From positions 43,413,920 through 43,477,919 of the forward strand of contig OY282606.1 in assembly GCA_958298945.1 (NCBI GenBank): 64,000 nucleotides of DNA. The letters are read 5' to 3'. Origin of the DNA: Atherix ibis (lineage: Eukaryota > Arthropoda > Insecta > Diptera > Athericidae). The position numbers and the translations under genes are program-made. A model generated the notes under the pieces. It made no database searches, was not told the origin of the DNA, and saw nothing but the letters and a program-made list of their open reading frames with translations. Shown piece by piece: positions 34,951 to 46,826 of this stretch (the stretch's first letter is position 1; every line of letters begins with the position of its first letter).

Positions 34951-36237
34951 CCTACGTATTCACCAGGACCAGAAGATTTCACAGAATACGAATATTCACC
35001 ACGACTTGAAGATGCCACTACCAAGCAAACAGAGGAAGATTTCTTTCGACCAGAGCTGCCAAATAATATCAGAAGCCCAATCTTTAGTGGACGTCAGCGA
35101 TGCAGAAAGCGAACATGCAGAGACTCCAGAGATTCCGAGCACTCAGGCGATAGAAATGTGCGTAGAAGAGGAACTGACGATGAAGAAACCAGCTTCTCTA
35201 CAGAAGAAGAAGTCCATTCTGAAGAAGAAGATATGTACTCCACAGACTCCGGAAGCAGTTATAGCGGAGCAGATGGACAGCGTCGAGCAAGGTCTAATAA
35301 CTCCACTGGGAATATTAGTAGTAGCATGGGTTCCCAGACTTCTTCTTTTCCTGCCTGCAGCATTGAAGAGTACAATGTCTACAGCGCTGAAAAACCGTCT
35401 ATTCGCAGCGAAGAGGTATTCGTACACGATAGAGCAAGAGATATTCTCTCTGTTATAAAAATTGAAAATGGAAGGGAAAGAATTCGGAGACTACTCGCTG
35501 AAGGATTTTGTAAAACACCTTGCCGCCCAAGAATCTTACACGACATTTACAACAGTTATAGAAGACAAGAAGACTGCCGATTTTCTCTTGGAGGATTTGA
35601 TGAAAAGTATCGAGGAGCAATCCTCATTATCTTCCACCACAACGACCACTGGCACGTCATCCACTATTGCAGCTACAGCAATTCCAGTTGTCGATGCGAA
35701 TTTGCTAGAGTCTTTCGAACCAATAATACAACAACCACAAATGGCGACGTCTACAATTCTTTCGGGAGACGATATTCTAGAAGAATCGACGATATGGGGA
35801 ACATCAGCCTCGAACATTGGGTCAATATCTCAAAGTATACCGAAAAAGGAGAACGGCAATGTTATTACTTTATCCACGCCAGGAGAGTTTGGATACCAGG
35901 TGGTGAAACTGGATGTCTACAATTTCAACAAGATATCCGGGAAGCAGAGGAGCGAGTGGTGGATGCACGCGGACTATCGAGCAACATTTCTGACCCATTC
36001 GGCTGTGGATACCAATGCAATGTTAGTGCAAACGCTCCTGCGGAATTGTGCGAAAACAGTTCACAAAACTCCGGGCAACAAAAAAGAAGTAAAGGCCGTG
36101 AAATCGTTCAATTTTTCAAGGCGCGACCAGTAAGTCCAATAAATAATGCGTTCTACAGAGACTTTTGGAATGATTCGTCGTACGGTTTCTTCAAAATTCA
36201 ATCGCCTTTAATGCTGTGCGTTGTTCGAACTACATGA
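34951..36237 (+). pseudogene. Endogenous densovirus NS1-like gene, nuclease-bearing N-terminal part
   Basis: An open frame of 428 codons with no internal stop, free of an ATG near its left edge because it begins at the mariner junction. The first 100 codons are acidic, serine-rich and low-complexity. In the middle comes a compact domain with FHHNDHWHVIHYCSYSNSS, whose HWH (35647-35655) matches the HxH metal-binding motif of Rep-type nickases, then LEHWVNISKYTEKGE. The C-terminal part (INNAFYRDFWNDSSYGFF) leads toward the helicase but the frame ends at TGA 36235-36237. NS1-like coding appears to pass into frame 3 (about 36213-36290, MSLEPQNLHF) and then frame 2, so two frameshifts separate it from the helicase. 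The family call is Densovirinae-like. It is a broken fossil. Confidence 0.72.
35006..36133 (+). pseudogene. Overlapping NS2-like frame of the endogenous densovirus
   Basis: A second long frame lies wholly inside the NS1-like frame, shifted by one base. It starts at an ATG at 35006 (MKMPLPSKQRKISFDQSC), is interrupted by one TAA at 35456-35458, and reopens at once (ATG 35468) to a TAA at 36131-36133, about 375 codons in all. It is rich in Ser, Thr and Glu with no domain I recognise. Densoviruses typically encode NS2 inside NS1 in another frame, which is the main reason for the name. In AT-rich DNA, a frame this long with a single stop is notable. Confidence 0.55.
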
Positions 36238-36289
36238 GTCTGGAACCTCAAAATTTACATTTTAATGCTCCTGATGGAGAATTTAGACT

Positions 36290-36790
36290 ATGTTATATTA
36301 TTATACAATAGAGGAATCGGTGAAGGTTTTAAATAAGTTACTATTATATCAATTTAAAAATAAACGTAAGGTGAAGGATTTTTTATTAATATTATATAAA
36401 GTTTTAAATAGAAGGACAGAAAAGAAGAACTCTATTTTCATATTATCGCAACCGAATGCTGGTAAAAATTATTTCTTCGATGCTGTTATACATTTTTGTG
36501 TTAACTTTGGTCAAATGGGTAATTTTAATCGTTACTGTAATTTTCCATTAATGGAATGTGTAAATAAACGAATAATATTATGGAATGAACCGCAAATGGA
36601 AGCTACTGCAGCAGATACTTTAAAAATGATTTTGGGTGGAGACACTCTAAGTTGTAAAGTTAAATACGAGAAAAACGCTGTTGTACCACGTACACCAGTC
36701 ATAATATTAAGTAATTCAGACATTTTCCCTAAAGATAACGCTTTCCGCAGTCGATTTTTTGAATATCAATGGGCACCAGCTAGTTTTTAA
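36290..36790 (+). pseudogene. Endogenous densovirus NS1-like superfamily-3 helicase domain
   Basis: A 166-codon open frame with a parvoviral SF3 helicase signature. Walker A is QPNAGKNY (codons 54-61), Walker B RIILWNEP (94-101), then ILGGDTLSCKVKYEKN and the sensor motif VIILSNSD (137-144), with RSRFFEYQW near the end. In parvoviruses this AAA+ ATPase unwinds viral DNA during rolling-hairpin replication. The apparent ATG at 36290 is internal: homology-like sequence extends upstream in frame 3. It ends at TAA 36788-36790, soon after the core, so the C-terminal tail may be short. AATAAA follows at 36800-36805. It is disconnected from the nuclease part by frameshifts, so no complete NS1 can be made. 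Confidence 0.9.
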
Positions 36791-37180
36791 AAAAATTTAA
36801 ATAAAAAACTTAATCCACTTTGTATTATACATTTATTTAAGAAATATAAAATTATTACATATTTATGTCTTTCATTTGATTTATTATATCATATTCATAA
36901 CATTTGATTGTGATGGCCTTGATGGTGTTATCCATTGTATATCCGGTGGTGCCGCGGCCGTAGTGGCACCTCCTCCGCTAGCAAGGATTTTAAATTTGTC
37001 CTGCAGTATCAGATTGATTTTGTTGATGTTGAAAAAGTTGAAAAAATTGAAAAGACTCAAATAGTGAAAGGATTTTTCAAACATTTAATGGATTCGCCAA
37101 GGTTGTGTTGTAATCTGTGTAATATTTGTCTCAAAATAAAGAGACCATTATTTTTATTAAGTCCTTACAATGCATAAATT
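36791..37180 (-). other. Zone after NS: convergent poly(A) signals and a small antisense ORF
   Basis: AATAAA is present on the plus strand at 36800-36805 and on the minus strand at 36837-36832. A minus-strand ORF of 66 codons (37084 to 36884) ends 47 bp before the minus-strand signal and has a GC-richer C-terminus (LASGGGATTAAAPPD). Ambisense densoviruses have NS and capsid genes converging at their 3' ends, so this could be the tail of a capsid gene. The homology is not recognisable and AATAAA is common in AT-rich DNA. Confidence 0.3.
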
Positions 37181-39593
37181 ATCAGTCTATGTGCTAGGTA
37201 TAAATAAGAATATAATCAAATTCTTCGCAATGTATGGTTCGAAATCATGGACGATGGTTAGCAGTGATAAAGAAAATTTTCTTTGTAAGATTTGTGGATC
37301 TGTTTATGACGATGAACTACGTAGAACTATACACCCTTTGTTGGCAAACTGATATTGTCCGAAGGATAAAAATAGGAAGACTGTGATTGCTAGGATACAT
37401 CATGCAAATTAAAAAAGAAACCCGGATGGCTGACGTAGAAGCGGTAGAGATAGCATGGTTACGCCGACCACGATTTTAATAGAATTGGTATCAAATATTG
37501 GAGAGAAAAATCTGTCGACAGAGAGATCTTCCGAACTATTCTTTATAGGGCTTAATTTTTTTCCGACCTCTTCTTTATAGGATATTTATTATAAAATCTC
37601 TAATATAACTTCAAAAGTTAAATAAATTCTCACTTGAATTCTTAGGTGGAAAATATATTTAAGATTTCACCATAGATTCCCTAAAAGTCCTCGACAAATT
37701 ATCTAGGATTGTATTTTTATTTTTAAGGCTTATTTTAAGCAGATTATTTAATTAATGAGACTTCTATAAGGTCTCTTTAAAGGTGTGTAAACACAAAAAT
37801 ACGATAGTTGAGAAGTTTTGGATCTGCTTACAATTCATCAAGGTTGAGAGTTATGAAAAGTATGACATGAATTTATTTAAACAAATTCGAGAAAGATATT
37901 CTGTCATCTTCATGTATATTAAAAATTAAACAAATAATTTAAACTTTTAAAAAAATGCTCAATAAGAAGCAAAATCTGCAATTTATTTAAAAATCGTTTA
38001 AGGGTTAATTCGCAGATTTGCTGTATTTATTTTTCTTAGATTCATATGACCCTCGATTAATTAAATGAAAAAATAAAGAAAAATGGCGTTGTTGTTTTTA
38101 TGTAAGGTCCTAATCACAGTTTTTCACAAATTTCCTATTTAAATTTTTATAACAATTCCTATTATTATTATTATTATTATTATTGTAATCTTAAATATAT
38201 TTTAAACAGAAACAAATAAATTAAAATATAAAAAATTATACAACATTAAACTATGACTATTATGGAAATTGTTTTCTTTTTGTTGTTGTTTGCTTTAAAT
38301 TTTCTACTCACCCGAAACTAAAAAGAGCAGCACATATGCGCTCTTCTACTTTACAGCGTCTGCAAAAGAAGAAAATTCCACTTTGATTTTGAATGAATTT
38401 TCATTTCAGTAATTTTGTTTTTTAATCAAATTCTGCACAACAATTACAAGTTTATAGAAATAGTTTTATAGAACGTGTTTTTAGTTTTGAAACTTTTTAC
38501 ATTATTGTTTTTTTTTTTTTTAGAAAGAGGAAAGGACAGAACATTATTAAAAAAAGCTAATTTTTCCAATAAAACAATAACAAATTATTTAAAAAAAAAT
38601 TGATTTTATACATATTGGAAGAGAGAGAGAGAAAGAGAGACAGATAAAGAAAAATATTTAAAAATATATTATTCAAAAAGGATTTGTTATTGTTCAATGT
38701 ATTTACAGACGCTTTCAAATCGTTTGAGAAAAATACTGAATATTTAAAAAAATAAGTGCAAAGAAATGGAATTTCTTTTTTTTTAAATTTTTTATTAAGC
38801 TTATAAAAATTAAAATTTAAATTTAACTAGCCGAAAAGAATAAATTATTGTGCAATTATTAAATAGAGGGTGAGTAGAAAATATAATAAAGAAAAACATT
38901 GTCTTAGATTTAAGGAGAAGTGAATAAGAAAATATTTTATACAAATAAGTTGACAACACAGAAGCAAGTAATTTGATAATATTTTATTAAATAGAGCAAA
39001 ATGTACGCATAAATTAATGATTTTATATGCAAAAGTGTTTTAGAAAAATTTTCTTATCTAGTGTTGAGATAAAAGTTCAAAAAATGTGAAATGATTCAAA
39101 ATTACTAATTTTTAGAAAAGTTTTTTTTCCCAAATATTTATAGTGCAAAAATAAGTCCTTTAAGTAAAATTCATAACTGGAATAGTATTTTTTTACCTCA
39201 GTTTTTGTACCTTAAAATATAATGTAAATCACAAATTCTGCCACAAGGTTTGTGTCTCAATTATAGAAAATTGTACAAATAAATTTTGTTTAACTAATAC
39301 AAATATTTGTTACAATAATAGAAGATCAAGGAAACTTAATTTTATGAAGAAGAAAAAAATTCCACATTTTGAAATCATCCAAATCTACAGTGGTCCAGTT
39401 CATAATATTAGTACATCTTATACATCTTCGACCATAAGTTCGACCAGTCGTGGTAAATTTAAAAAAAAAGCTCAATCAGAAACATGCATGATAAGTAAGC
39501 TTTTAGTTATTATTTCTACTTTTTAATTATAACGTCGCGATCATTAATTAAGTAATAATCGTACTTATGTTCCCGAAGAAATGTTACACAGCT
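37181..39593. other. AT-rich non-coding DNA
   Basis: No gene supported and no right-hand viral terminal hairpin matching 34437-34472 was found. An (ATT)n microsatellite lies at about 38160-38186, and a GA-rich run lies near 38621-38642. Confidence 0.5.
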
Positions 39594-40020
39594 TGACTTT
39601 TCAATTATAAACTGTTATTTAACGTGACCTAGTTGTCTGCAACTATAGGGATAGTCCCTACGACTATAGGGATTGAGTTACGCTCAATCAACGCACCACT
39701 ATTACCGGCAGTTAACAGTTAGAATGAGTTACAAGCTGACTCTCCACCTTCTGGTGGCGAGGACTACCTAAACCTCTACTGTCATTAGCAGTGACAGTGC
39801 CCGAGATAATTGCAAAATAGATATTGCCAGTTACCTCCCATCTGCGATCCGGATACCGTACCCGCGACATGGGTATTAACCACAGCCACTACGTTGCTGC
39901 CAAATGGCGCCTCACCTTAATCCGGGCACAGTGTATTACACCATGGGACCCCCAATTCCCGTGGTACCAATTTTTGTTTTAAGAGTACTTCGGTTTGTAC
40001 TCCGCTCATTGAGCTACGGT
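39594..40020. repeat. GC-rich unclassified repeat-like block
   Basis: A block of near-balanced base composition without open frames, with sharp edges against AT-rich DNA on both sides. It contains a short direct duplication (CTATAGGGATAG / CTATAGGGATTG near 39645-39672). Its style resembles an untranslated tail of a retroelement more than an exon. I cannot name it. Confidence 0.3.
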
Positions 40021-40030
40021 CAAGAATCTT

Positions 40031-40800
40031 AAAATAATGTTCAATAATTCAATTATGCTCTGAAGAGAGCAGTTGATGTATGGTAACAGAGAGTCTAAGA
40101 AATGGTTGGAACCGAATTGTTGGTTACTTAATCTCTAGGTGGCTATTTACACGAGTTCTTGCAAACAATTTAAATTGTATGCTCAATGATTTAATTATGC
40201 TCAGAAGCGGCAGTGAACATAACAGTAAGTTTTGCATTAATAAGAAGCGAATTCATATTTGAAGTAAGCTTATATGTAGTTATTTTCTAAGACGAGTCCT
40301 TCCAAACACGCTAGATAGGACAATATCGTAACCATCAACTAAATAATGCACGATTGTTAAATTATGCTCCAAAGACAGTAGAGAATTCAAAGAGAAGCTG
40401 ACTGTCAAAAAGAAGGAAACCTGTCTAGGTAATTTACTGATCTTTAGATGGGTTTTTACATAATAGATAGCATAATATCGCAACGATCAATATAAATTCT
40501 CGATAGTTGAATTATGCTCAAATGACAGCAGTGAATTTGACAGAAAACTTACTCGTTTATAAAGAGAAAAAAATGTTTGTGGTTATTTGGTTGATATTTG
40601 GATGCCTAAAAATAAGAGTCCTTGCTGGCATGTTAGATATGCGATAGTTAGAAAACTTTCAAAGAAATAATATTAAATAATATGATAATGCTCAGCATAC
40701 AGCACTAAAATTGATGAATAGTTTTACACTAATAAAATTGGAAGCTATATGGTTATTCAGTGGTGCACTACTTAAAGCAGTCCTTCTAGATATCTACAGG
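40031..40800. repeat. Degenerate tandem array, roughly 142-176 bp spacing, about five units
   Basis: The string TTAATTATGCTC (variants) recurs at about 40051, 40193, 40359, 40510 and 40686. It is each time followed by an A/G-rich piece and CAGTGAA-like sequence, and preceded or followed by a GAGTCCTT.C block and a 'GGTTATTTA..T' block. Divergence is high, so it is an old array. The unit size is approximate. Confidence 0.55.
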
Positions 40801-42502
40801 TTGTAGAGATTCGGTGCAAAGCAATTAATTTCTGTAAAATCATTTTTATATTTTCTTCCACTTTTTTTGATAGTACAATGCAAGACTTTTCTTTTAGTTG
40901 AATATTTAGTTCAACTTTTCTTATTCAAGCACTTTTTTTTCAAATTAAACAATCTCGAAGAAATAAAATTTGAATAGTCTATTATTCAAAATGTCAACAC
41001 ATCATTGGCAATATTCCATTCTTGAAATTCCTCTCAACTACTCATAAATTTTCATGATAAGACAAAAATTAAACAAAACGTGAACATTTCATTTCTTTTC
41101 ATTCTAAGTAAGACATATACTAAAAAGATTTGTTACCATTTTAATAACAGACTATCTTGAGATAATACTTTGTGTTCATACAAAACAATTCTTCACTCGC
41201 AATTGATTTTTGTTGATGGCAGTACTTAAAAGTGCTGATGACACATTAGGAGACACATGATTTGTCTTTTCTGCAACATTATCACAATAATTTATCGTGA
41301 AAATTTATTTTCCCTGACCGACACTTTTAATATATTAAAAGGTGTAAATGTTGCCAGTAAATTTTCTTACAAATCTGTCATCAAATTTGATGACAGTCTT
41401 AAAGATTATTTTGTTAACCTTATTTTAATGGCTAGTTATTATATAATTTGTCCATTTCTTATTGCTTGTATATAATTATTTTTTTTTAATGAAAACATTA
41501 ACTTATCAATTAAATAAAAAATAAAGAAATGGGCAATTAACCTACAACAACTGTTAGAAGTTGTGATCAAATTTGGTTTTTTGTTGTTGTTAAAGAATTA
41601 GTTAAAAAGTTTTATTTGTGCATTAATTAAAATTAATAATGAATCTTAAAATAAAAAATATTAGTTAAGTTTTTGATATTTGCCAATAATATTAATTTAT
41701 AAAAGAATTTTGCCCAATGTAAAAGTGACCCGAACACCTTTTTTATTCCCATAATTTTGCGATAAACCCTTTATTTTAGGTTATAATTTTTTGTCAGTTT
41801 AGTAAAAAATAGTAAAATAACAGTTGTAATTAATGTGGAGAGGTATCCAAGACCAATGACTATTAAATCATCGATATGTGCTTAGGAGAAGGAAGTCGAG
41901 TTTAGCTTTTGAAGGAGGGGGATTTTAGTATGATTGGGAAGATGAGAGTGAAACTTCTTATAACGAGATCTTCTTATAACGAGATACAAGCACATACCGG
42001 ACATAATTGATTGTAAGATTATGATGAATATGACTATGATAAAAATGAGCATGGATAATATAACTAAATATTTGTGACTGAAGAAATTATATTCTACGGG
42101 AATTGGAAGGATAAGTACAGCCTCAGAGTTAAAATCCGTAGGTCCAAAGAGGTTTTAATAAAGCATTAAACAAAAGTACTTTGTTGTATATAGTAAGCGT
42201 TTGTAGTTGGCGGTATTATTTATTTAGATCTAAGATACTGCCAGTGACATAAAAGGGAGGGAATGGTTCGTAACCCAAGAGTAAAAGTTACGTGAACACA
42301 TTTATTTCTGCCTTGATAAGCTAGTATAGGAGGATTTGAATTTCGGAGAGGTAATCAAATAGGTGTCTAATAAATAGGTATTTTAGGCGCTCGAAGAGGA
42401 CACCAAATTGGTGTCTAGGAATTAAATTTTATGGTTCGAGCAGAAGATATAGGAGACGAAGAAATATCTTTTGAAATTTTTTGACAAGAATAGGATGAGA
42501 TA
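40801..42502. other. AT-rich non-coding DNA
   Basis: No gene supported. CTTCTTATAACGAGAT occurs twice near 41951-41983, a variant of the TATAACGAG string also seen near 20570 and 44816. It ends in TA, the target of the next mariner. Confidence 0.5.
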
Positions 42503-43620
42503 CGAGGTCTGTTCAAAAAGTATCGCGAATTTTGTGTTTTTTCAAAAATTATTTATTTATTCATGAATATCTATTTTGTCCCCTTTATAATAATCTCCAC
42601 CAGATATTCTACACTTGTGCCAACGTTTTTTCCAATCCTCGAAGCACTTCAAAAAATCATTTTTTGTGATCTTGTTCAGCTCCTCCTTCGATGCCGTCCT
42701 TATCTCCTCAATCGTAGCTTATCGTCGTCCTTTCATGAGGATCTTCAGTTTCGGGAACAAGAAAAAGTCACAGGAGGCCAGATCTGGGGAATACGGTGGC
42801 TGCGGCTTTATTAGTATGTTTTTTTGGACAAAAATTCGCTCACAAGCAAATATGCGTGAGCAGGGGCATTATCATGGTGCAAAAGCCAATTTTTGTTCGT
42901 GCACAAAACCGGGCGTTTCTGGCGGATTGCTTCGCTCAACTTACGCAGGTAATATTCCTTATTGACCGTTCTACCCTGTGGCAAGAACTCATGATGCACC
43001 ACGCTCCTGTAGTCGAAGAAAACTGTCAGCAAAACCTTCACATTAGACCGAACTTAGCGCGCTTTTTTCGGTCTTGGCTCATGCGTCAGCTTCTATTGGG
43101 ATGATTGAGCTTTGGTTTCCACGTCATAACCATAAACCCATGATTAGTCACCAGTTATGACCCTCTGGAGCAAATTTGGGTCGTCACGGACAGAGTCCAA
43201 CAGCTCCTTAGCAATGTTAATTCGATGCCGTTTTTGGTCGAAATAGAGCAATTTTGGTACGAATTTCGCGGCGACCCGTCTCATGCCAAATCATTGGTAA
43301 AAATCGAATGGCACGAGCCAATCGATATGTTTAAGTCCTCAGCAACTTCTCTAATGGTGATTCGACGATTGGCCAATACTATTTTCTTCACTTCATCAAT
43401 GTTTTCGTCTGTTGTTGACGTGCTCGGTCGTCCGACACGCTTTTCGTCATCCACATCTTCTCGGCCCTCTGAGAACATTTTGTACCACCGATAAACGTTG
43501 TTTCGGTCCAAGGTAGCTTCACCATATACCACAGTCAACATTCGGAATGCGTCCGCGCAATTAATTTTGTTTTTCACACAAAATTTGATACAGATTCTTT
43601 GATCCATTTTTTTGAATCGA
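42503..43620 (-). mobile_element. Mariner family IV, copy A
   Basis: Minus-strand copy. Its 3' terminus is at the left (CGAGGTCTGTTCAAAAAGTA after a TA at 42501-42502). At the right the leader upstream of the ATG does not match copies B-D and no terminal repeat is present, so the 5' end is lost just before the gene. Confidence 0.85.
42557..43607 (-). pseudogene. Family IV mariner transposase, copy A, several stops
   Basis: The ATG at 43607 opens MDQRICIKFCVKNKINCADA, then the helix-turn-helix and REVAEDLNISIGSCHSIF. After NDLA the frame breaks near 43281. Later pieces include VITGD followed by a stop in place of glutamate in the first aspartate motif, HHEFLPQGRTVNKEYYL, LLHHDNAPAHAYLL (second aspartate intact), then a frameshift before the SPDLA motif. 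This is the only family IV copy that keeps the N-terminal half. DD34D-type motifs place it in mariner; the subfamily is not certain. Confidence 0.88.
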
Positions 43621-43699
43621 TCATTTTATCATATTTGATTATTTTAAAAACTGCGAATTTTTGGAGTATGAGGAAATGCGTTGTCTGAAGAATGGACTT

Positions 43700-44220
43700 A
43701 TATTTATTATGAATCAAGGAAGACTATTGGTCTTTTAGTAAGTTCCTTAAATAGATCGAGTGTGATCAGATCATAGCCTGTAGTTTTGGTAGAAGGAAAG
43801 CATTTAATCGTGTTGGTAATTTTGGGAAGAATGATTATATTGGTAGGAGGACTTATTGGCAAGAGGTTATTTAGTTCAGTTTCTATTTTATTCAAATGTG
43901 ATTTGTGTAGTAAGTCTTCATGTTGAGTAAATACTTTTGATAGGTTTTCGGTTAATGTTTCTGCTTTGTTTTTATCAGTTTTATCATAGCCTTATATGAC
44001 TTTTTCATAAGGGATTTATTTTTTGCATACTAGATAAAGATTTTTCAGTTGTGTTTTGTCGGCAAAAGCTTTTTGCCTTACGTTTCTCTAAAATTAGTTG
44101 CCTGAGTGGATAATTTTTATTTAATTTTCTCTTAAGCTTATAAGATATTAAGTTCATTTGATTAGTTAAATAATGAATGGAAAGCAAGCTAAACAAGTGA
44201 TATATAAATTGGTTAAGCAA
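43700..44220 (-). pseudogene. Jockey-like LINE relic, region before and at the start of reverse transcriptase
   Basis: The minus-strand frame at 44220-44005 has LNKNYPLRQLILEKRKAKSF. The frame at 43895-43707 has TIKCFPSTKTTGYDLITLDL followed by FKELTKRPIVFL. This order matches Jockey-type ORF2 between the endonuclease and reverse transcriptase, where the (K)K.PG.D.I block starts the polymerase. It is truncated at both ends and interrupted by stops. Confidence 0.65.
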
Positions 44221-46826
44221 ATATCTGCAATATTTAGTTAAAAATTAGATAGATAAAAACCATGCGTTAAAAATAAATTAAATTTTGAAATTGTCTTTAT
44301 AAAGATGTCAACATTTTTTTTTATAATCTAAAAAAAAAAAGAATTAATATAAATTAAGCCCATTCTATGAGTCTCACAATAATTCTACTTTAATTAAATT
44401 TAATTAATTGATGATAATTTGAGAATGAAATAATTTTTAATTGATCATAATTCATTAAACCATTTTGAAGTATTAATTGTTTATATGAAATTTTCTAAAT
44501 CCTAATGGAAAATACGATATATTTTGATTGTAAATCATATATTTTGGATATAATTTGAAACTGGAAATAATTCTATCTACAATACAACTACATAAACATT
44601 TTAAAAAGTGGATTTTATGATTAAAACACTTTAAGAATGAAGTGGAAGTAAACACATTTTGGAGTTTTTCTACCTAACAAGCCATATCAAAGTTTCTAAA
44701 GATGCCTTGGCTAATTTTTTTTTTGATATCCAATATCTGTTTATAGGACAGGTAACAGAAGAGGATTGGTTGAACAAAAGGATTATGTCGTTAGGAAAAT
44801 CGAAACTAAACCTTTTTATAACGAGCAACACACATGAATAAAGGAGCCTTTAAGTCACAATGAATAACTTTTTTACTAGCATTAAATTGGAGCATCAACG
44901 ATTTTTCGACGACCTTAAAATTTTATGCCGTACGTCCAAATCAGTTTGAAAATTGTATCGCAAATTAAATTGTTTGGTCTTTAGTTTCAGTTTGCGTCTA
45001 TTAAACGAGAATCCTGTAAATTGCAGTCTTTTTAATCACGTATGAAGGTTCCACAAATTTTAAACTAAGAAAGTTTATGAATGGAAGGACATTCTGTAGT
45101 TGTCAGGATAATACAAGATACCAAACGCACTTAAAGACATGTGATAGGTTTAGAACACTCCCGGGCAGTACTGCTTTAACTCAAGATAGGAAAAAAAAAT
45201 ATTTTTTAATATATTCTGAGAGAATAAAAAATCTCAAAAATTCGAGGATTATGTTTAGAGTAAATTTTTTAAATGTAATATTTAGATATAAATTCTAGAT
45301 GTCACGAGAACTCTTCTCCAGACCGTTGAAAAGTTCAAAACAAAAAAATTAAACAAGATAAATCAATTAAGATATATTACCCAAAAAAAAAAAAATTTCA
45401 CTTGCCTAATTAAAAATTTAATATTGTATTTCAAAGAAAAAATCAATAAATAAACATCGAATAAACACGAACAATTTTGACGTGACTAACAAATTAAATC
45501 CAATTAAAAATATTTATTTATGAGCCAACAAAAAGTCGATATAATTATGAATATTGTCACTGTACTTTTGAAACTTAACTAAAATGTGCTAAACATAGTA
45601 TGAACGTAATAAAATTGACAATTCATTAAGAAAATATCTTTCGAATGTATCCAAATTGTTGTCAAATATTTAAATTTCCAATCTACAATATAAAGAAGAT
45701 GAACAGAAATTCTTTTTTGAAGAAATCACATCGAAAGTTTGTATCATAAATCGTGCTTTTAAAAATAGCTTATATGTATTTTCATATTTTTAACTATTTT
45801 GACTACTTATATTGTGAAAGAAACTTTGTACGAATATACAAATTTTATCGATTCCATTTCCATAAACATTTCATACTTAATTTAAAATTTTCCACCCACA
45901 ATTTCACACTCTTAAAGTCTGTTTAGGCATACTCATTTTCTGTAATCATAATATTTTCCAAACCGAAAATTCCATATTTTATAGACGAAATATTGTAAAT
46001 TATACAAAATCTTTTCTAATCACAATATAATTGCTAGTCCACATGTGCAACCGCGAATATTATAATTCTTCGAAAATGGACCAACCAAATAAAAATATTT
46101 TTATTAGAAATTATTTTTAGGATATAGAAAATTATTGCAGTTTGTGGTATGCAAGCTGCATCATAGTGCGAAATGCAATAGTTTTCCGTGTTCAAAAGTC
46201 CTTTTGATAATTTATTTATTAACGATAATATATTCAGTTCAGTTTATTCGCTCAGTTCATCTTAAAAATTTAAACTGACACAGCAATTCTACTTATTGTA
46301 GAAGAAAACGCAGAGCTTCTATATATTACAATTAAATTATGAACTTTTTGCGGTAATTATACTAAAATTTTGTTTACAAAATATCTTGTAAAATATTTTT
46401 CTACCCACAAATTTCTAATATTAAATCAAATTTCTATATTAGCATTCGAAAAATATTAACATTCGAAAAATTGACTAAATGGAAGTGGTCTAAGTATGAG
46501 CAAGAAATTATTTAGCACCTCAAATAATTATCAATTATCTAATATGAAAGTAAATTCACAGTCGAGGTTTATTCATTAGACATTTATAACTATTAGCAGT
46601 AAATGTTCAGTCAACTTTTAAATTTATTATTGTACAATTTTCATACACACTTTATTATTTTTCTTTTAATAACGTCGTCTTTTTTACACATTTGTATTTT
46701 CCTATAGCCACCTGGTAATCACGGAGAACTACACAATTTCACAACGCGTTAAGATACATGAGCAAAATGCACAAAGGTTTGGCCCTTCACAAAAATTAGG
46801 CCCTTCTGCAAAATGACTTGGATCTG
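44221..46826. other. AT-rich non-coding DNA
   Basis: No gene supported; a 73-codon plus frame at 45077-45298 has no recognised domain. A CTTTTTATAACGAGCAACA string occurs near 44813-44832. Confidence 0.5.

Noticed and set aside
35536..35817. Minus-strand ORF inside the NS region
   Set aside because: Valine-rich antisense of the Thr/Ser-rich NS2-like frame; no support.
36935..37177. 80-codon plus-strand ORF with KVEKIEK repeats
   Set aside because: Overlaps the antisense ORF after the NS region; simple-sequence composition and no domain, so neither strand can be called firmly.
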